Shown here piece by piece: positions 7,912 to 16,313 of a DNA stretch of 47,706 nt. Location: IMG/VR virus record IMGVR_UViG_3300037493_004068, positions 1 through 47,706 of that record, one strand, 5' to 3'. The position numbers and the translations under genes were made by a program. Within the stretch, counting starts at the first letter, position 1, and each line of letters starts with the position of its first letter. The DNA is from a virus. Below the pieces are notes generated by a model, which saw nothing but the letters and a program-made list of their open reading frames with translations, had not been told where the DNA came from and made no database searches.

Positions 7912-9866
7912 TTTGAGTAGTACGGTGCGATTTTGGTTTCAACTTTCAGTGGTAGCCCTTTCGCCCACGATGGGAGAGTAGCGAGAGCGTCAGAAAAACC
8001 TTCAGCGGTTTGTCCCGATAGTTTAATGGCAAGACCTTGGTCGTGGATCAGTGCGAACGGTAACATCCACCTCGACTCAGCCGTGCGGGAGCCATGCGCC
8101 ATGATGTCGGCGGCGATGGCTTGGCAGATGTTCTCGAACAGCTTTGCGCCATAGATGTTGATGCGGCCCCACTGAGTGGAGAGAGGGATCTGGCCCCAGT
8201 ACGTGACCTTCGTCCCAAATTGGGCGTCGTCCTCAATCATGGGCCATGGATAAGCGAGCGAGCGCCCAGACGGTAGTCTTATGAACAAGTAGGGAATACC
8301 TGCGGAAGCGTGGCAATAAACCGTAATGCCCGGTCCAAAAGAGTAATTCGATACCGCAAGTTGAATTGCACGCCGAATCGCCCGATCAAGCACTTTCCAT
8401 GTCTCGACGATCTTCGGATGCTTTTCTCGGAAAGAGTCCTTGGCCAATTCCGCCACCTCCATCGAAATGTTAATGCCGTACTGATCGCGGCAAGAGGACT
8501 GAAACTTTTCAGCCCCCATGCCGTAGCCCAGCCCAAGGATCGCCCGCTTACCGACTTCCCTCTCGTCTGACGTTACGAGCCGGATTGGTTTATTGTAGAT
8601 ATACGCTGCCATCGTCTTGTAGCGGTCCACTCCGTTGCGGTACTCTTTCAAGGCGCTTTCTTCTCCAGCGACCCAGCACGCGATGCGGGCTTCGATGGCG
8701 TTGTAGTCGCCGTCCAAAAGCTCGGAACCGGGGGCGTGGACGAAATGGCGGATGCACGACGCCAAGATCTCAATCGGCTCCCCGTAGACCGCTCGCAGCC
8801 CTTCGATGGTCCCCCCATTTGCTACGTACTTGTAGGCTGCGTGCGTGATCGGGCGCATCTCGGGGGTCGCCTTCTTGGCGTTGTGCAACTGCGGACCACC
8901 CGCCGACCAACGTCCGGTGCCCGCGCCATAAAATTTGAACACTCCATGGAGCCGGTCATCGGGGCAGACCCAGTCCAGCATCGTGGTGATCTTCTTGGTC
9001 GCGGCGTATGAGAGTTGGCAATACAGCTCAATAGCGCGGGATGCCTCTGTCGCTCCAAGCCCCTTGAGGCTCGTCGCAGCCTCGATCAAGGTCTCGGCCT
9101 GCATGTTGGGCAGATCCAGACCTCGAGCCGCCAGCCAGTCTTTCACCTTGGCCCGCTGGGTGATGTTCAGCTTGGTGAGCTGGCGGAACTCTGCGCCAGC
9201 CGTCGCCTCCACGACGTCGATCATCTTCTGGGCATTACGAAGGGCAGGCACGTTGACCGGAATGCCCGTGTCGTTCATGCGGATCGTGAACTGAAACGTC
9301 TCAAGGTTCACGCCCTTCAGGCTGAAATGATCCTTAAGCAATCCGTGGATCTGCATCTCGGACCTGACATCCTGTTTGCAGTAGTCGCAAAACTGACGCC
9401 ACTTTTCTTGGTGGTCGCGTGGTTCGTTAAAGGTGCCGTCCTCCCGTGGGATCGAGAAAAACTTGATGAGGTCTTTGCCCTTCTTGTCCTTCTTGCTGTC
9501 GATGTTCAGTGCATCGCCGCACTTCTCCAGTGAATCGGGCAGGGCGGCGATGCGGGCCATAGCGGCAGTGCAGCGCCACTGCGTAAGTTGGATGGAGACC
9601 TCGAACTGGGTACGATCCAAAAGCTCCCGCTCGAAGTCGGCGTTATGCGCGTGGACCTCGTCCGCTTGGCGCAGCAACGCCAGCGCCTCGGGGTCCGAAT
9701 CGACTCCAGCATCACGGAACTTGGGGTTGATCCACAGGTAAATCTCGGACCCATCGCTGACCGCAGCCATGAAGATCTCAGTCGTGGGGTCAGCAGCGTA
9801 CCGCGCCCCACCCACACTGGGTAGGTCGGCTCGGCTGCGGGTCTCGATGTCTAGGAATACGTGCAT
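7908..9866 (-). CDS. Family A DNA polymerase with 3'-5' exonuclease
   Basis: A 652-residue replicative polymerase starting at the ATG at 9866. An upstream TTG gives nine extra residues not expected in the family, and a GGGA tract lies upstream of the ATG. Exonuclease motif I is 'FLDIETR' at residues 4-10. Exo II lies around 'VHAHNADFERELL', and Exo III around 'FCDYCKQDVRSEMQI'. The polymerase domain has motif A 'LLDGDYNAIEARI' near 390, motif B/O-helix 'KRAILGLGYGMG' near 445, and motif C 'ALIHDQG' near 608. Motif C normally reads HDE; here the Glu is Gln, while the catalytic Asp is kept. The length is normal for phage enzymes lacking a 5' nuclease domain. Confidence 0.95.
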   Translation of the reverse strand: MHVFLDIETRSRADLPSVGGARYAADPTTEIFMAAVSDGSEIYLWINPKFRDAGVDSDPEALALLRQADEVHAHNADFERELLDRTQFEVSIQLTQWRCTAAMARIAALPDSLEKCGDALNIDSKKDKKGKDLIKFFSIPREDGTFNEPRDHQEKWRQFCDYCKQDVRSEMQIHGLLKDHFSLKGVNLETFQFTIRMNDTGIPVNVPALRNAQKMIDVVEATAGAEFRQLTKLNITQRAKVKDWLAARGLDLPNMQAETLIEAATSLKGLGATEASRAIELYCQLSYAATKKITTMLDWVCPDDRLHGVFKFYGAGTGRWSAGGPQLHNAKKATPEMRPITHAAYKYVANGGTIEGLRAVYGEPIEILASCIRHFVHAPGSELLDGDYNAIEARIACWVAGEESALKEYRNGVDRYKTMAAYIYNKPIRLVTSDEREVGKRAILGLGYGMGAEKFQSSCRDQYGINISMEVAELAKDSFREKHPKIVETWKVLDRAIRRAIQLAVSNYSFGPGITVYCHASAGIPYLFIRLPSGRSLAYPWPMIEDDAQFGTKVTYWGQIPLSTQWGRINIYGAKLFENICQAIAADIMAHGSRTAESRWMLPFALIHDQGLAIKLSGQTAEGFSDALATLPSWAKGLPLKVETKIAPYYSK

Positions 9867-9886
9867 AAATTTTTCCCTGAATAGGT

Positions 9887-10879
9887 TCAGCAAATGAATT
9901 GTTGTATCCGCTTAATAGCGTCAGATTTCTCGTCCATAGCCTGAGAAAAAAACCCCTGTTGATACGCCAACGCATCTGGAAAAGATATGGAATCTGCGTA
10001 ATCACACACCCCGTATTTAATCTTCTCTGAATCAATGATGCAGTGTTGAGGAATATCATAGCCGCATTGAAGGATAGTGTTCCAGCATCCAGCGTCAAAA
10101 AGCACCACGACATCCGACATCAACGCCTCGTAAAACCTATTGGCGAGAAATGCGTAATGGTCATGGGTATGCTTGTCCTCGATATAAATGGAGTATTTGA
10201 ATTTTCTAAGGTCTTCGTCATTCTTACGCCATTCGAGTTTCGGGATGAAATCGCACTTGCATCCAAGAGCTTGAAATTTCCCCCAATTCTTGTTGGAAGC
10301 GGAAAGATGTACGCGCTCAGTCAGGAATTTCTTGAAGGACTCGACCCGCCACTTGCGATACGTGCCGTAATAAATCACGCCCTTCTTTTGAGAGTGGTCG
10401 ACCGAGGTACCATTCGGGTCCATGATCAGCGAATTGAGGTTAACCGTTAGCCACGAGTTGATGAAATCATTCAGCTTTTTATCTGCGATACTCTTGCTTA
10501 ATATCCAATGACGGTAGCCCTCTCGGGGGTTATTACAGATCATGTCGTAACTCAATCCCATGTTCTGAATGCCCCAACGCAGTAGCTGATTGTCCTCAAT
10601 ATCGTGGTCGTTCACCAGCCAAATGTATCGGGCCTTTGGATTCATTTTTAGAACTTCACGATACGGAACATGAGGCATGTACGGAGACGCGTAGCAGCAG
10701 ATGATGACGTCGTACTGTTTTTTAAGTACTTCCGGCAGGAAGTATTCCCCGTCAAGAAGGTCTGCACGCAAAGCTCCCTTCAAGATGAGGCTATTTCGGC
10801 AGTGGACAATCGACGTGTCACTGTAGTCCTCCGCTAAAGGTTTTCGCTTACTCGTCGCCTCGATTATTAGAACTCGCAT
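9887..10879 (-). CDS. Possible glycosyltransferase-like protein
   Basis: A 330-residue protein. I chose the ATG at 10879 because the 37 residues upstream are low-quality Arg-rich sequence with no start context. The N-terminal half alternates strands and helices (MRVLIIEATSKRKPLAEDY; YDVIICCYASPYMP; ARYIWLVNDHDIE). The C-terminal half contains 'GVIYYGTYRKWRVESFKKFL' and 'YSIYIEDKHTHDHYAFLANRFYEALMSDVVVLFD'-type sequence. That layout, a strand-helix unit and then a conserved E in a region that shifts from Asn/Arg to 'EALMSDVVVLF', is like the donor domain of GT-B glycosyltransferases. Codon use looks more AT-rich than in the flanking replication genes, which suggests a separate acquisition. The function is tentative. 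Confidence 0.55.
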   Translation of the reverse strand: MRVLIIEATSKRKPLAEDYSDTSIVHCRNSLILKGALRADLLDGEYFLPEVLKKQYDVIICCYASPYMPHVPYREVLKMNPKARYIWLVNDHDIEDNQLLRWGIQNMGLSYDMICNNPREGYRHWILSKSIADKKLNDFINSWLTVNLNSLIMDPNGTSVDHSQKKGVIYYGTYRKWRVESFKKFLTERVHLSASNKNWGKFQALGCKCDFIPKLEWRKNDEDLRKFKYSIYIEDKHTHDHYAFLANRFYEALMSDVVVLFDAGCWNTILQCGYDIPQHCIIDSEKIKYGVCDYADSISFPDALAYQQGFFSQAMDEKSDAIKRIQQFIC

Positions 10880-10926
10880 GTAAATTGGTGGGCCACCACT
10901 ACGCAGGTTGCCCAGTCGCGTGTTCC

Positions 10927-11139
10927 TCAGTCCTTGGTAGCGCCGTCTTCGCAGGGATCTGCGGGGACGGGAATTTGCATGATCTTGCACATATCGGACT
11001 CCGATATGCCGAACAGTCGAATGATCTCCTTCACTGGCAGATGCTCCTTAACCAGACCTGTTGCCACAGGATCGGCTCGAAGCATCTTGGCGATTGCCGC
11101 CGACGTCATCAGCACTGATTGATTAGACGGGGGATTCAT
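10927..11139 (-). CDS. Small HTH-like protein, unknown
   Basis: A 70-residue protein starting at the ATG at 11139. This start is preceded by GAGGA at suitable spacing and overlaps the end of the DUF2815-like gene by 17 nt; a later ATG at 11109 has no such site. Residues 15-55 are helical (AAIAKMLRADPVATGLVKEH; VKEIIRLFGISESDMCKIM) and the second part resembles a helix-turn-helix. It may bind DNA or a replication factor. No family is recognised. Confidence 0.65.
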   Translation of the reverse strand: MNPPSNQSVLMTSAAIAKMLRADPVATGLVKEHLPVKEIIRLFGISESDMCKIMQIPVPADPCEDGATKD

Positions 11140-11659
11140 CTTCGTCCTCAAGGTTGGTAAACAGCTTGTTCACGTCGACCTCACCCTCGCCAAACGGCTT
11201 GCCGTCCTTGAAGAACTGCACAGCGCGGAGCTTCGCGTTGATCCGCTTGCCGTACTGGTTGTCCTGACCCCAGAGCTGGATCACAGCGTTGACGTGGCAC
11301 CCAGCGTAGGGCTTGCCGTCCTCCTCAGTGAGGGGCGACATATCGCGGCCAATGACTTGAGGGCGCTTCTCGCTGCGGGCGCTGACGAACATTACGCCGT
11401 CGCCGTAGCCGTCGGTCTCGGCCTTTTCTTCACCATCACGCAGACAGACCTTGGGCGGGCGCTTGCCCTTGAAGACCTCGCGGACGATGTCGTTGATCGC
11501 GGCATTGAGTGCCGCGATTTCCTTGGCGTTGATTTTCTTGTCGAGGATGAAGGTCGCGGAGTACGCGCCCTTGGCATCGGTGGGTGCGAATTTCCTCTCC
11601 CGAAAAAGGGATGGGAACGAGAGTCGCACGTTGTTGAGTTTGATGTTTTGATTTTCCAT
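11123..11659 (-). CDS. DUF2815-like single-stranded DNA-binding protein
   Basis: A 178-residue protein with the features of the phage DUF2815 family: 'LNNVRLSFPSLFRERKF' at the N-terminus, 'YSATFILDKK' and 'GCHVNAVIQLWGQDNQYGKRINAKLRAVQFFKDGKPFG' in pieces across the second half, and an acidic tail ending in DEDESPV. Family members are OB-fold ssDNA-binding proteins with an acidic C-terminal tail that recruits partners. It sits immediately downstream of the DUF2800-like nuclease, the usual partner in many phages. This would coat exposed single strands at the fork. Confidence 0.9.
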   Translation of the reverse strand: MENQNIKLNNVRLSFPSLFRERKFAPTDAKGAYSATFILDKKINAKEIAALNAAINDIVREVFKGKRPPKVCLRDGEEKAETDGYGDGVMFVSARSEKRPQVIGRDMSPLTEEDGKPYAGCHVNAVIQLWGQDNQYGKRINAKLRAVQFFKDGKPFGEGEVDVNKLFTNLEDEDESPV

Positions 11660-11660
11660 G

Positions 11661-12815
11661 TTAGATGACGTCGATGTTTTCTAGCGAGTTAACGGGTTGA
11701 AGTGCCGGACGCTTGTCCGACTCCGGTACAAGCGTTGGTTTCCCTTCCGGCTTTGTGATGAGAGACTGAAAGCGCGATTCAAACCGCGCCGACAGCTCCT
11801 TCCCTTTGAGAGCTTCTTCCGCCTTGTGGGGCGAAATGAGGTCTGCTCTCGGCCTCGTAATATCTAGTGTCAGGTGATTGCTCAGAAGAGTCTGAGCGGC
11901 TTCTGGGTCACTCCACTGTCGGTTGCTCTTGCCCTCGACGAGCTTGAAGCCTTGCGGCTCTTTGCCCGCCATCAGGTCGGCGACCTCTTGGTCTTCGACC
12001 GCTTCGAGCCAGTCGCGCAACACCTTCTTTGCCCCCAGTACCTTGACCCGCTGATCGCGAGTAAGGGCACCGGGATCTGGGAGGGTGATGATGCGTGCCT
12101 CTTCTGGAAGAGCCACCAGCCCCTGCGTGGCGTATGCCGAGCAGATGCCTTTGGCTGGACAGAATCGGCACGCCTTGTCGCAAGGGCCGAACAGCCCTTC
12201 TCCCCCCAGTGCCTGACGCGCCTTCGCGCCAAGCGTTGCCGTGAACACTGACAGTTGTTGGCGAGTCAGGGTCCACGTCCTGACAGGTTCTAGGTTGTTC
12301 CGGTCCCTCGGTTGATAGATCGAGAGGTGGATCGGGAGATCGTGCGCGATGTCCGAGATCTGCTCCCACTGGCGGATCAGAGACTCGGCATAGATCGCGA
12401 TCTGTTCGTTGTCCTCGGCCTCGACACTCACGCCGACACCATACTTGAGGTCGTCGATATAGATGCCGTCGGTCCGCATGGTGGCAGCGTCCACCATGCC
12501 GTTGCGCTCGGGGAGATAAAACAGGGGGATCTTTTTCTCCACGTAGCGCCGAGAGTTCGGTGCTTCGTGGGAGCGGACAAAATCCACGTAGCCGTTTACG
12601 TATTGCAGCATGATGTCGTCGATCCCCTCGGGAACAGGTTTCCCAGTGAGGATCATTGCTGCTACGTCGTGGGCTTTGGTGCCTTCGTCCGCGAAGAAAC
12701 TGGACTCGTCTGGCAGATCTGACGCGTGATCGATGATGAACTGCGGTGAGGCAGTGCATCGAGACCAGCGGTGAGCCGAGGACGGTCCGACGTCGATGCG
12801 GGTGCGTTTAGCCAT
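11661..12815 (-). CDS. DUF2800-like Cas4/RecB-type exonuclease
   Basis: A 384-residue protein of the phage DUF2800 type. I chose the ATG at 12815; a further ATG ten codons up would only add sequence overlapping the previous gene. The opening 'GPSSAHRWSRCTASP' contributes the first cysteine. The 'EGTKAHDVAAMIL' helix, the 'GMVDAATM' Asp and the 'IDDLKYG' D-x-K motif are the nuclease core. 'CDKACRFCPAKGIC' gives the C-terminal cysteines expected for a Cas4-like iron-sulphur cluster. The likely role is end resection or recombination together with the DUF2815-like protein. The gene starts 8 nt inside the preceding gene. Confidence 0.9.
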   Translation of the reverse strand: MAKRTRIDVGPSSAHRWSRCTASPQFIIDHASDLPDESSFFADEGTKAHDVAAMILTGKPVPEGIDDIMLQYVNGYVDFVRSHEAPNSRRYVEKKIPLFYLPERNGMVDAATMRTDGIYIDDLKYGVGVSVEAEDNEQIAIYAESLIRQWEQISDIAHDLPIHLSIYQPRDRNNLEPVRTWTLTRQQLSVFTATLGAKARQALGGEGLFGPCDKACRFCPAKGICSAYATQGLVALPEEARIITLPDPGALTRDQRVKVLGAKKVLRDWLEAVEDQEVADLMAGKEPQGFKLVEGKSNRQWSDPEAAQTLLSNHLTLDITRPRADLISPHKAEEALKGKELSARFESRFQSLITKPEGKPTLVPESDKRPALQPVNSLENIDVI

Positions 12816-13233
12816 TTTGAACAACGGGCAGGGCGTCTGGCGCATTGAGGAGAGCGGTCAGGTCAGCGTGAAGGTCGGCAAACTTGTCTTCGGTGGCTTC
12901 ACCGATCTTGCGGAGACCATACTTCTTGTTGATGCCGATGACCCCACTGAGCTTGTCGTTGTCGAGGCAGCTTTGGGCTACCTCGCGGATGTCTTGAAGC
13001 GTGAGCTTCTTGACACCGGGGAGTGGCGCAAGTTTTTCGAGGACTTTAGCGCGTTCTACACCGACTACTCGAACCTCCTCCACGGGCTCTTCGACCTTGG
13101 TCTCTTCGACCTTGGCGGGCTTAGTAGCCTTGGCGGGCTTGGCTGCGGCGTCAGTCTTGACGCCGCCAGATTGGATGACCTTCGTGAGGGCTTCGACTGC
13201 TGCGGTGAGGGCTGCGATTTTTTCTTCTAGCAT
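12808..13233 (-). CDS. Coiled-coil protein with Lys/Glu-rich linker, unknown
   Basis: A 141-residue protein with a short N-terminal coiled coil (EEKIAALTAAVEALTKVI), then a low-complexity linker rich in Lys, Ala, Val and Glu (about residues 24-55), and a folded C-terminal part (KLTLQDIREVAQSCLDNDK; GVIGINKKYGLRKIGEATED). This organisation, an oligomerisation helix plus a small domain, is common in accessory proteins of phage replication operons. The start is preceded by a CAACCATCAACCAACATCC leader rather than a Shine-Dalgarno sequence. Function unknown. Confidence 0.75.
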   Translation of the reverse strand: MLEEKIAALTAAVEALTKVIQSGGVKTDAAAKPAKATKPAKVEETKVEEPVEEVRVVGVERAKVLEKLAPLPGVKKLTLQDIREVAQSCLDNDKLSGVIGINKKYGLRKIGEATEDKFADLHADLTALLNAPDALPVVQNG

Positions 13234-13257
13234 TTGGATGTTGGTTGATGGTTGTTT

Positions 13258-13491
13258 TTAGATGACGTCCCGCTCCACCGGAGTGGCGTAGCAGGGCGAA
13301 AGGTTGGGCCATTCAAGGATGATCTGGACAATGTCCTGACCACGGTAGCAGCGACCCTTGTCCTCGTCGTTAGACGAGACCACGTAGTCGCTGATTTCCT
13401 TGAATAGCTCTGGACGGAGCTTGGACTCCCAGTTTTTGAGGTGCTGTGTTTGGAATCCAAGAGCCTCCGTAAAGTTGGTTGTGGGTATCAT
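13258..13491 (-). CDS. Small protein, unknown
   Basis: A 77-residue protein whose ATG at 13491 overlaps the stop of a 42-codon membrane-protein gene (ATGA). That overlap decides the start over longer in-frame options. The sequence has 'FTEALGFQTQHLKNWESKL' and 'GRCYRGQDIVQIILEWP' with two cysteines. No recognised family. Confidence 0.65.
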   Translation of the reverse strand: MIPTTNFTEALGFQTQHLKNWESKLRPELFKEISDYVVSSNDEDKGRCYRGQDIVQIILEWPNLSPCYATPVERDVI

Positions 13492-13616
13492 AGCGCGATT
13501 ACAAGGGCCATGATCATAACTCCCATCGCGAACCCGACCGCTATCGCGGCGGCAATCGTGGGCCAATTGATAATGTCGTCAGATTGAAATTTAAGTCTGC
13601 CGTAGTTTTTATGCAT
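13488..13616 (-). CDS. Tiny single-TM protein (42 aa)
   Basis: A 42-residue reading frame from ATG 13616 to TGA 13488. Its N-terminus is polar and basic (MHKNYGRLKFQSDDIINW), followed by one strongly hydrophobic segment rich in Ala, Val, Met and Ile up to the C-terminus. The TGA overlaps the ATG of the next gene in the classical ATGA arrangement, which supports both genes. A small inner-membrane protein expressed with the replication genes could anchor replisomes or act in host takeover or superinfection exclusion; this is inference. Confidence 0.65.
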   Translation of the reverse strand: MHKNYGRLKFQSDDIINWPTIAAAIAVGFAMGVMIMALVIAL

Positions 13617-13692
13617 ATGGGTGGGGGGGACTGGGACTAATACTGTTTATGTTTAGGTTGACGAGCGAAAAATGACCCCGAGGTCATAAATC

Positions 13693-16137
13693 TTAAAGGG
13701 TGTCCATGCGGGCCTGAGCACGGGCCTCGATGTCGGGCGTGATCTGCTTGGCCCACAGCGTGTGGCGAGTGCCGTCGACGAGGTGTCTGCCTGCCGAGAC
13801 CAACCCCAGCGAGCGCAGGACTGCGCCCAGAGCTTGATCGGAAAACGGAGGCAGCTTCTCGGTCGGTAAGACTGCGCGTAGTGCCGTGATTGATACGAGG
13901 TCTTTGCGGACCAGAGCGTGCGGCTCGTCTTCGAGGACGTCCGCAATCGCTGACGCCAGTGGGCTCGTCGTCTGCTTGGCCAACTCCTGAAGGAATGGAG
14001 TGGCGGGGGCTCGACCCTCGGGATTGAAATCTGGCGAGATCGGCCAAGCCTCGAGGAAGGCGCGGATGCCGCCCGCCAGCCGCGTGCATTCGCTGTAGAA
14101 ATGATTGAAGTAAGCCTCGCCGCCGATGGCATCGATGTCTGGCTTGGTCTGGAGAGGACTGTTGATGACCCAGTACCGACGGTCGTCGTCATGGACTGCG
14201 AGAGCGTCGTGATGGTTCGTGAACAGGATGTAGTTCGTGACGTTAGGCACGGTCTGGACTGGCTCGTACAACTGACGGACCGAGACCTTGTCGTCCGAGA
14301 TCAGGGGCTTCATCTTATCCATGACCCTGTAGCGATTCGTGCCCATCACGCGCACCTCGTCGAGAATGAGGAGCTGCGAACCGCTCGCCCAGCCGTTGCT
14401 GGTGCCTTCCATAATGTGTTCGGCTGCGAGCCACTGGACGTTGCTGTGCCCGAGTGCCAGCGTCATCACGTAGCCCCAGCCACCTTTGCCCGCACCCGGT
14501 GCGGACATAAGCATCGGAGCCCAGCGGATTTTCTTGCCGGGGTGTTGCACCTGATAAGCCGCCCAGTCCATCGCGGTCACCCAGTACTGCCTGCCGTGCA
14601 GGTTGCACGCATGGATGCAAAGCAGCTCGCCTGCCTCCAGTGCCTGCGACTTGTCGGCCTTTGCGTACGTCGGTCGGTAGGTGTTGATGAACGGCACCCC
14701 GCCCGACACGAAGACCCGCTTGGGTTCTGCCGGATCGTAGCGCACGTTCTCGACGACTGGGATGTTGGCTTCGTGTATCAGGTATTGTGATGCGCTGACC
14801 TCGGGGTTGGGGCTTTGATAGATTAGATCGACGACCTCGCGCCTCATCTTGCGGTTGTCGAGGTAGCGGTAAAACAGGTTGGGAGCAGTCAGGAAGACGA
14901 TGCCGCTCGTCCACGGGGGATGCACTGCCGTGGCCTTCACGGCTGCGTTGGTGATGCGTTTGACCTCCTTGGCGAGGTCGCCGACGGTCGGCCCGCGCAA
15001 GCCTCTGGACTTCGTCGCTCCGAACAGGTCAGCAACCAGCACCTTCTGCTCAATGGGGCCGACGACATCGGCAAGCTTCGCGATGCGTCTGGCTCCTTCG
15101 TCGAGGAGCTCTTCGGACGACCGCGCAGGGCTTTGAATCCAGTCGCGCGTCTGTTGAAAGACTCGGTTGGACATCGGGCGATTGTCCCAGCCGCACTTCA
15201 CCGCTTCGCGGATCACGGTGCGGATCGTGACCGGAACGCGGTCACCGGGATTGGCTTTGAACGACTCCCAACGAGTGAGCAGGGTGTCGGTGTCGGTGTA
15301 CTTGTCGGAACTCTGGGAGGACCACGCGTCCCAGATCTCGAACCCCGCGTCACCCAGTTGATGCTTGATGCCCATGCCGATCTCGACCCATTGCTTCATC
15401 GAACACGACGCATCGATGACCTTGAGCGCCGACTCTACATCATCGGCGGTGACGCTATCGACGGGCTCGCGCAGGTTCGCGATATCGCCGACGTCCGCGT
15501 CGGCTGGGTCGACTGGGTCCACGCCCTTGAGGCTCGCGATCTGCGCGATCTGAGTGTGATCGAACTCCTGACCGTCGGTCTTCTGATAGGCGATGGGACT
15601 CTCGGTTGAGTCCGTGTATTGCACGGGCAAATACATCGGCTGCACGGCGACCTTCGACTCGCTCGTGACGGCATTCATGCCGAGCAGTCCCGCAAGGGCC
15701 GTGACCGCTGCTGGGTAATGCGGCACCGGAACACCATTGACGGGCACCATGACGCGCAGTCGGGGCTTCTCGGGCGTCGAGCGTGCGGTGTGCCAGATGA
15801 CTGCGCTCAGGTCACCCAAGAGGGTCTCGGGACCGACGCTCAGAATGCGGGCGCTCTCCTTGCCGTCGTCGACGTCGATGAACAACACGTTGCAGTGAGT
15901 TGCCTGCGAAGTCTGGCGGGGACTGGGGCTCGCCTTGAACACGGCGGGCACGAGGTAGTCGGTCTTCTTGCGTTTGTTCTGCTCCTCGTCGGGCAGCGCG
16001 AACATCTCGGGACGGGTGAGCGCCAACTGCACGGGACTCGCCACCGTTGCCTCGACCAGCTCCGCGAAGGTCTCGTGAGGCAACGCTTGGACCTGCCCGA
16101 GTTGACTGGCGAGGCCGCTGAAGTATCGCGGGCTCAT
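13693..16137 (-). CDS. NrS-1-type primase-helicase (PrimPol-like plus SF3-like helicase)
   Basis: An 814-residue protein starting at the ATG at 16137, which overlaps the TGA of a small basic gene (ATGA); a GTG three codons up is less likely. The N-terminal third resembles archaeo-eukaryotic-type primase, with 'VLFIDVDDG' near residue 87 as the metal-binding acidic motif. A PriCT-2-like helical region follows (ALKVIDASCSMKQWVEIGMG). The C-terminal half is a D5/DUF5906-like helicase: Walker A variant 'SAPGAGKGGWG' near 545, Walker B 'LLILDEV' near 592, and 'NYILFTNHHDAL', the sensor region. The GKG Walker A, lacking the usual Thr/Ser, is characteristic of NrS-1-type proteins. It would prime and unwind DNA for the family A polymerase. 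Confidence 0.9.
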   Translation of the reverse strand: MSPRYFSGLASQLGQVQALPHETFAELVEATVASPVQLALTRPEMFALPDEEQNKRKKTDYLVPAVFKASPSPRQTSQATHCNVLFIDVDDGKESARILSVGPETLLGDLSAVIWHTARSTPEKPRLRVMVPVNGVPVPHYPAAVTALAGLLGMNAVTSESKVAVQPMYLPVQYTDSTESPIAYQKTDGQEFDHTQIAQIASLKGVDPVDPADADVGDIANLREPVDSVTADDVESALKVIDASCSMKQWVEIGMGIKHQLGDAGFEIWDAWSSQSSDKYTDTDTLLTRWESFKANPGDRVPVTIRTVIREAVKCGWDNRPMSNRVFQQTRDWIQSPARSSEELLDEGARRIAKLADVVGPIEQKVLVADLFGATKSRGLRGPTVGDLAKEVKRITNAAVKATAVHPPWTSGIVFLTAPNLFYRYLDNRKMRREVVDLIYQSPNPEVSASQYLIHEANIPVVENVRYDPAEPKRVFVSGGVPFINTYRPTYAKADKSQALEAGELLCIHACNLHGRQYWVTAMDWAAYQVQHPGKKIRWAPMLMSAPGAGKGGWGYVMTLALGHSNVQWLAAEHIMEGTSNGWASGSQLLILDEVRVMGTNRYRVMDKMKPLISDDKVSVRQLYEPVQTVPNVTNYILFTNHHDALAVHDDDRRYWVINSPLQTKPDIDAIGGEAYFNHFYSECTRLAGGIRAFLEAWPISPDFNPEGRAPATPFLQELAKQTTSPLASAIADVLEDEPHALVRKDLVSITALRAVLPTEKLPPFSDQALGAVLRSLGLVSAGRHLVDGTRHTLWAKQITPDIEARAQARMDTL

Positions 16138-16265
16138 TTCAGCCACCTCCGCTTGCGCGCCTCTGCGAGCTGCTTGGTCCGTCGAGCTATTTCAGCCTTC
16201 GACAGGGTCTTCTTCTTGCCCTTGGACAGGCGTCCAAGGGCTGCGGCGAGTTGGGAGGGAGTCAT
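16134..16265 (-). CDS. Tiny basic helical protein (43 aa)
   Basis: A 43-residue frame from ATG 16265 to TGA 16134. It reads as one or two amphipathic helices with many Lys and Arg residues (LAAALGRLSKGKKKTLSKAE; ARRTKQLAEARKRRWLK). Its stop overlaps the start of the primase-helicase gene (ATGA), which argues that it is translated. It could bind nucleic acid. No family is recognised, and a gene this short needs its coupling to be credible. Confidence 0.6.
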   Translation of the reverse strand: MTPSQLAAALGRLSKGKKKTLSKAEIARRTKQLAEARKRRWLK

Positions 16266-16313
16266 GGCGGGCGTGGAGGACGATCACGAGCTCGCATTCG
16301 TGTCAAGCGACGA

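Noticed and set aside
14920-15609. Rightward 229-codon frames opposite the primase-helicase
   Set aside because: High-GC shadows without motifs, on the strand opposite a gene with clear Walker and primase motifs.
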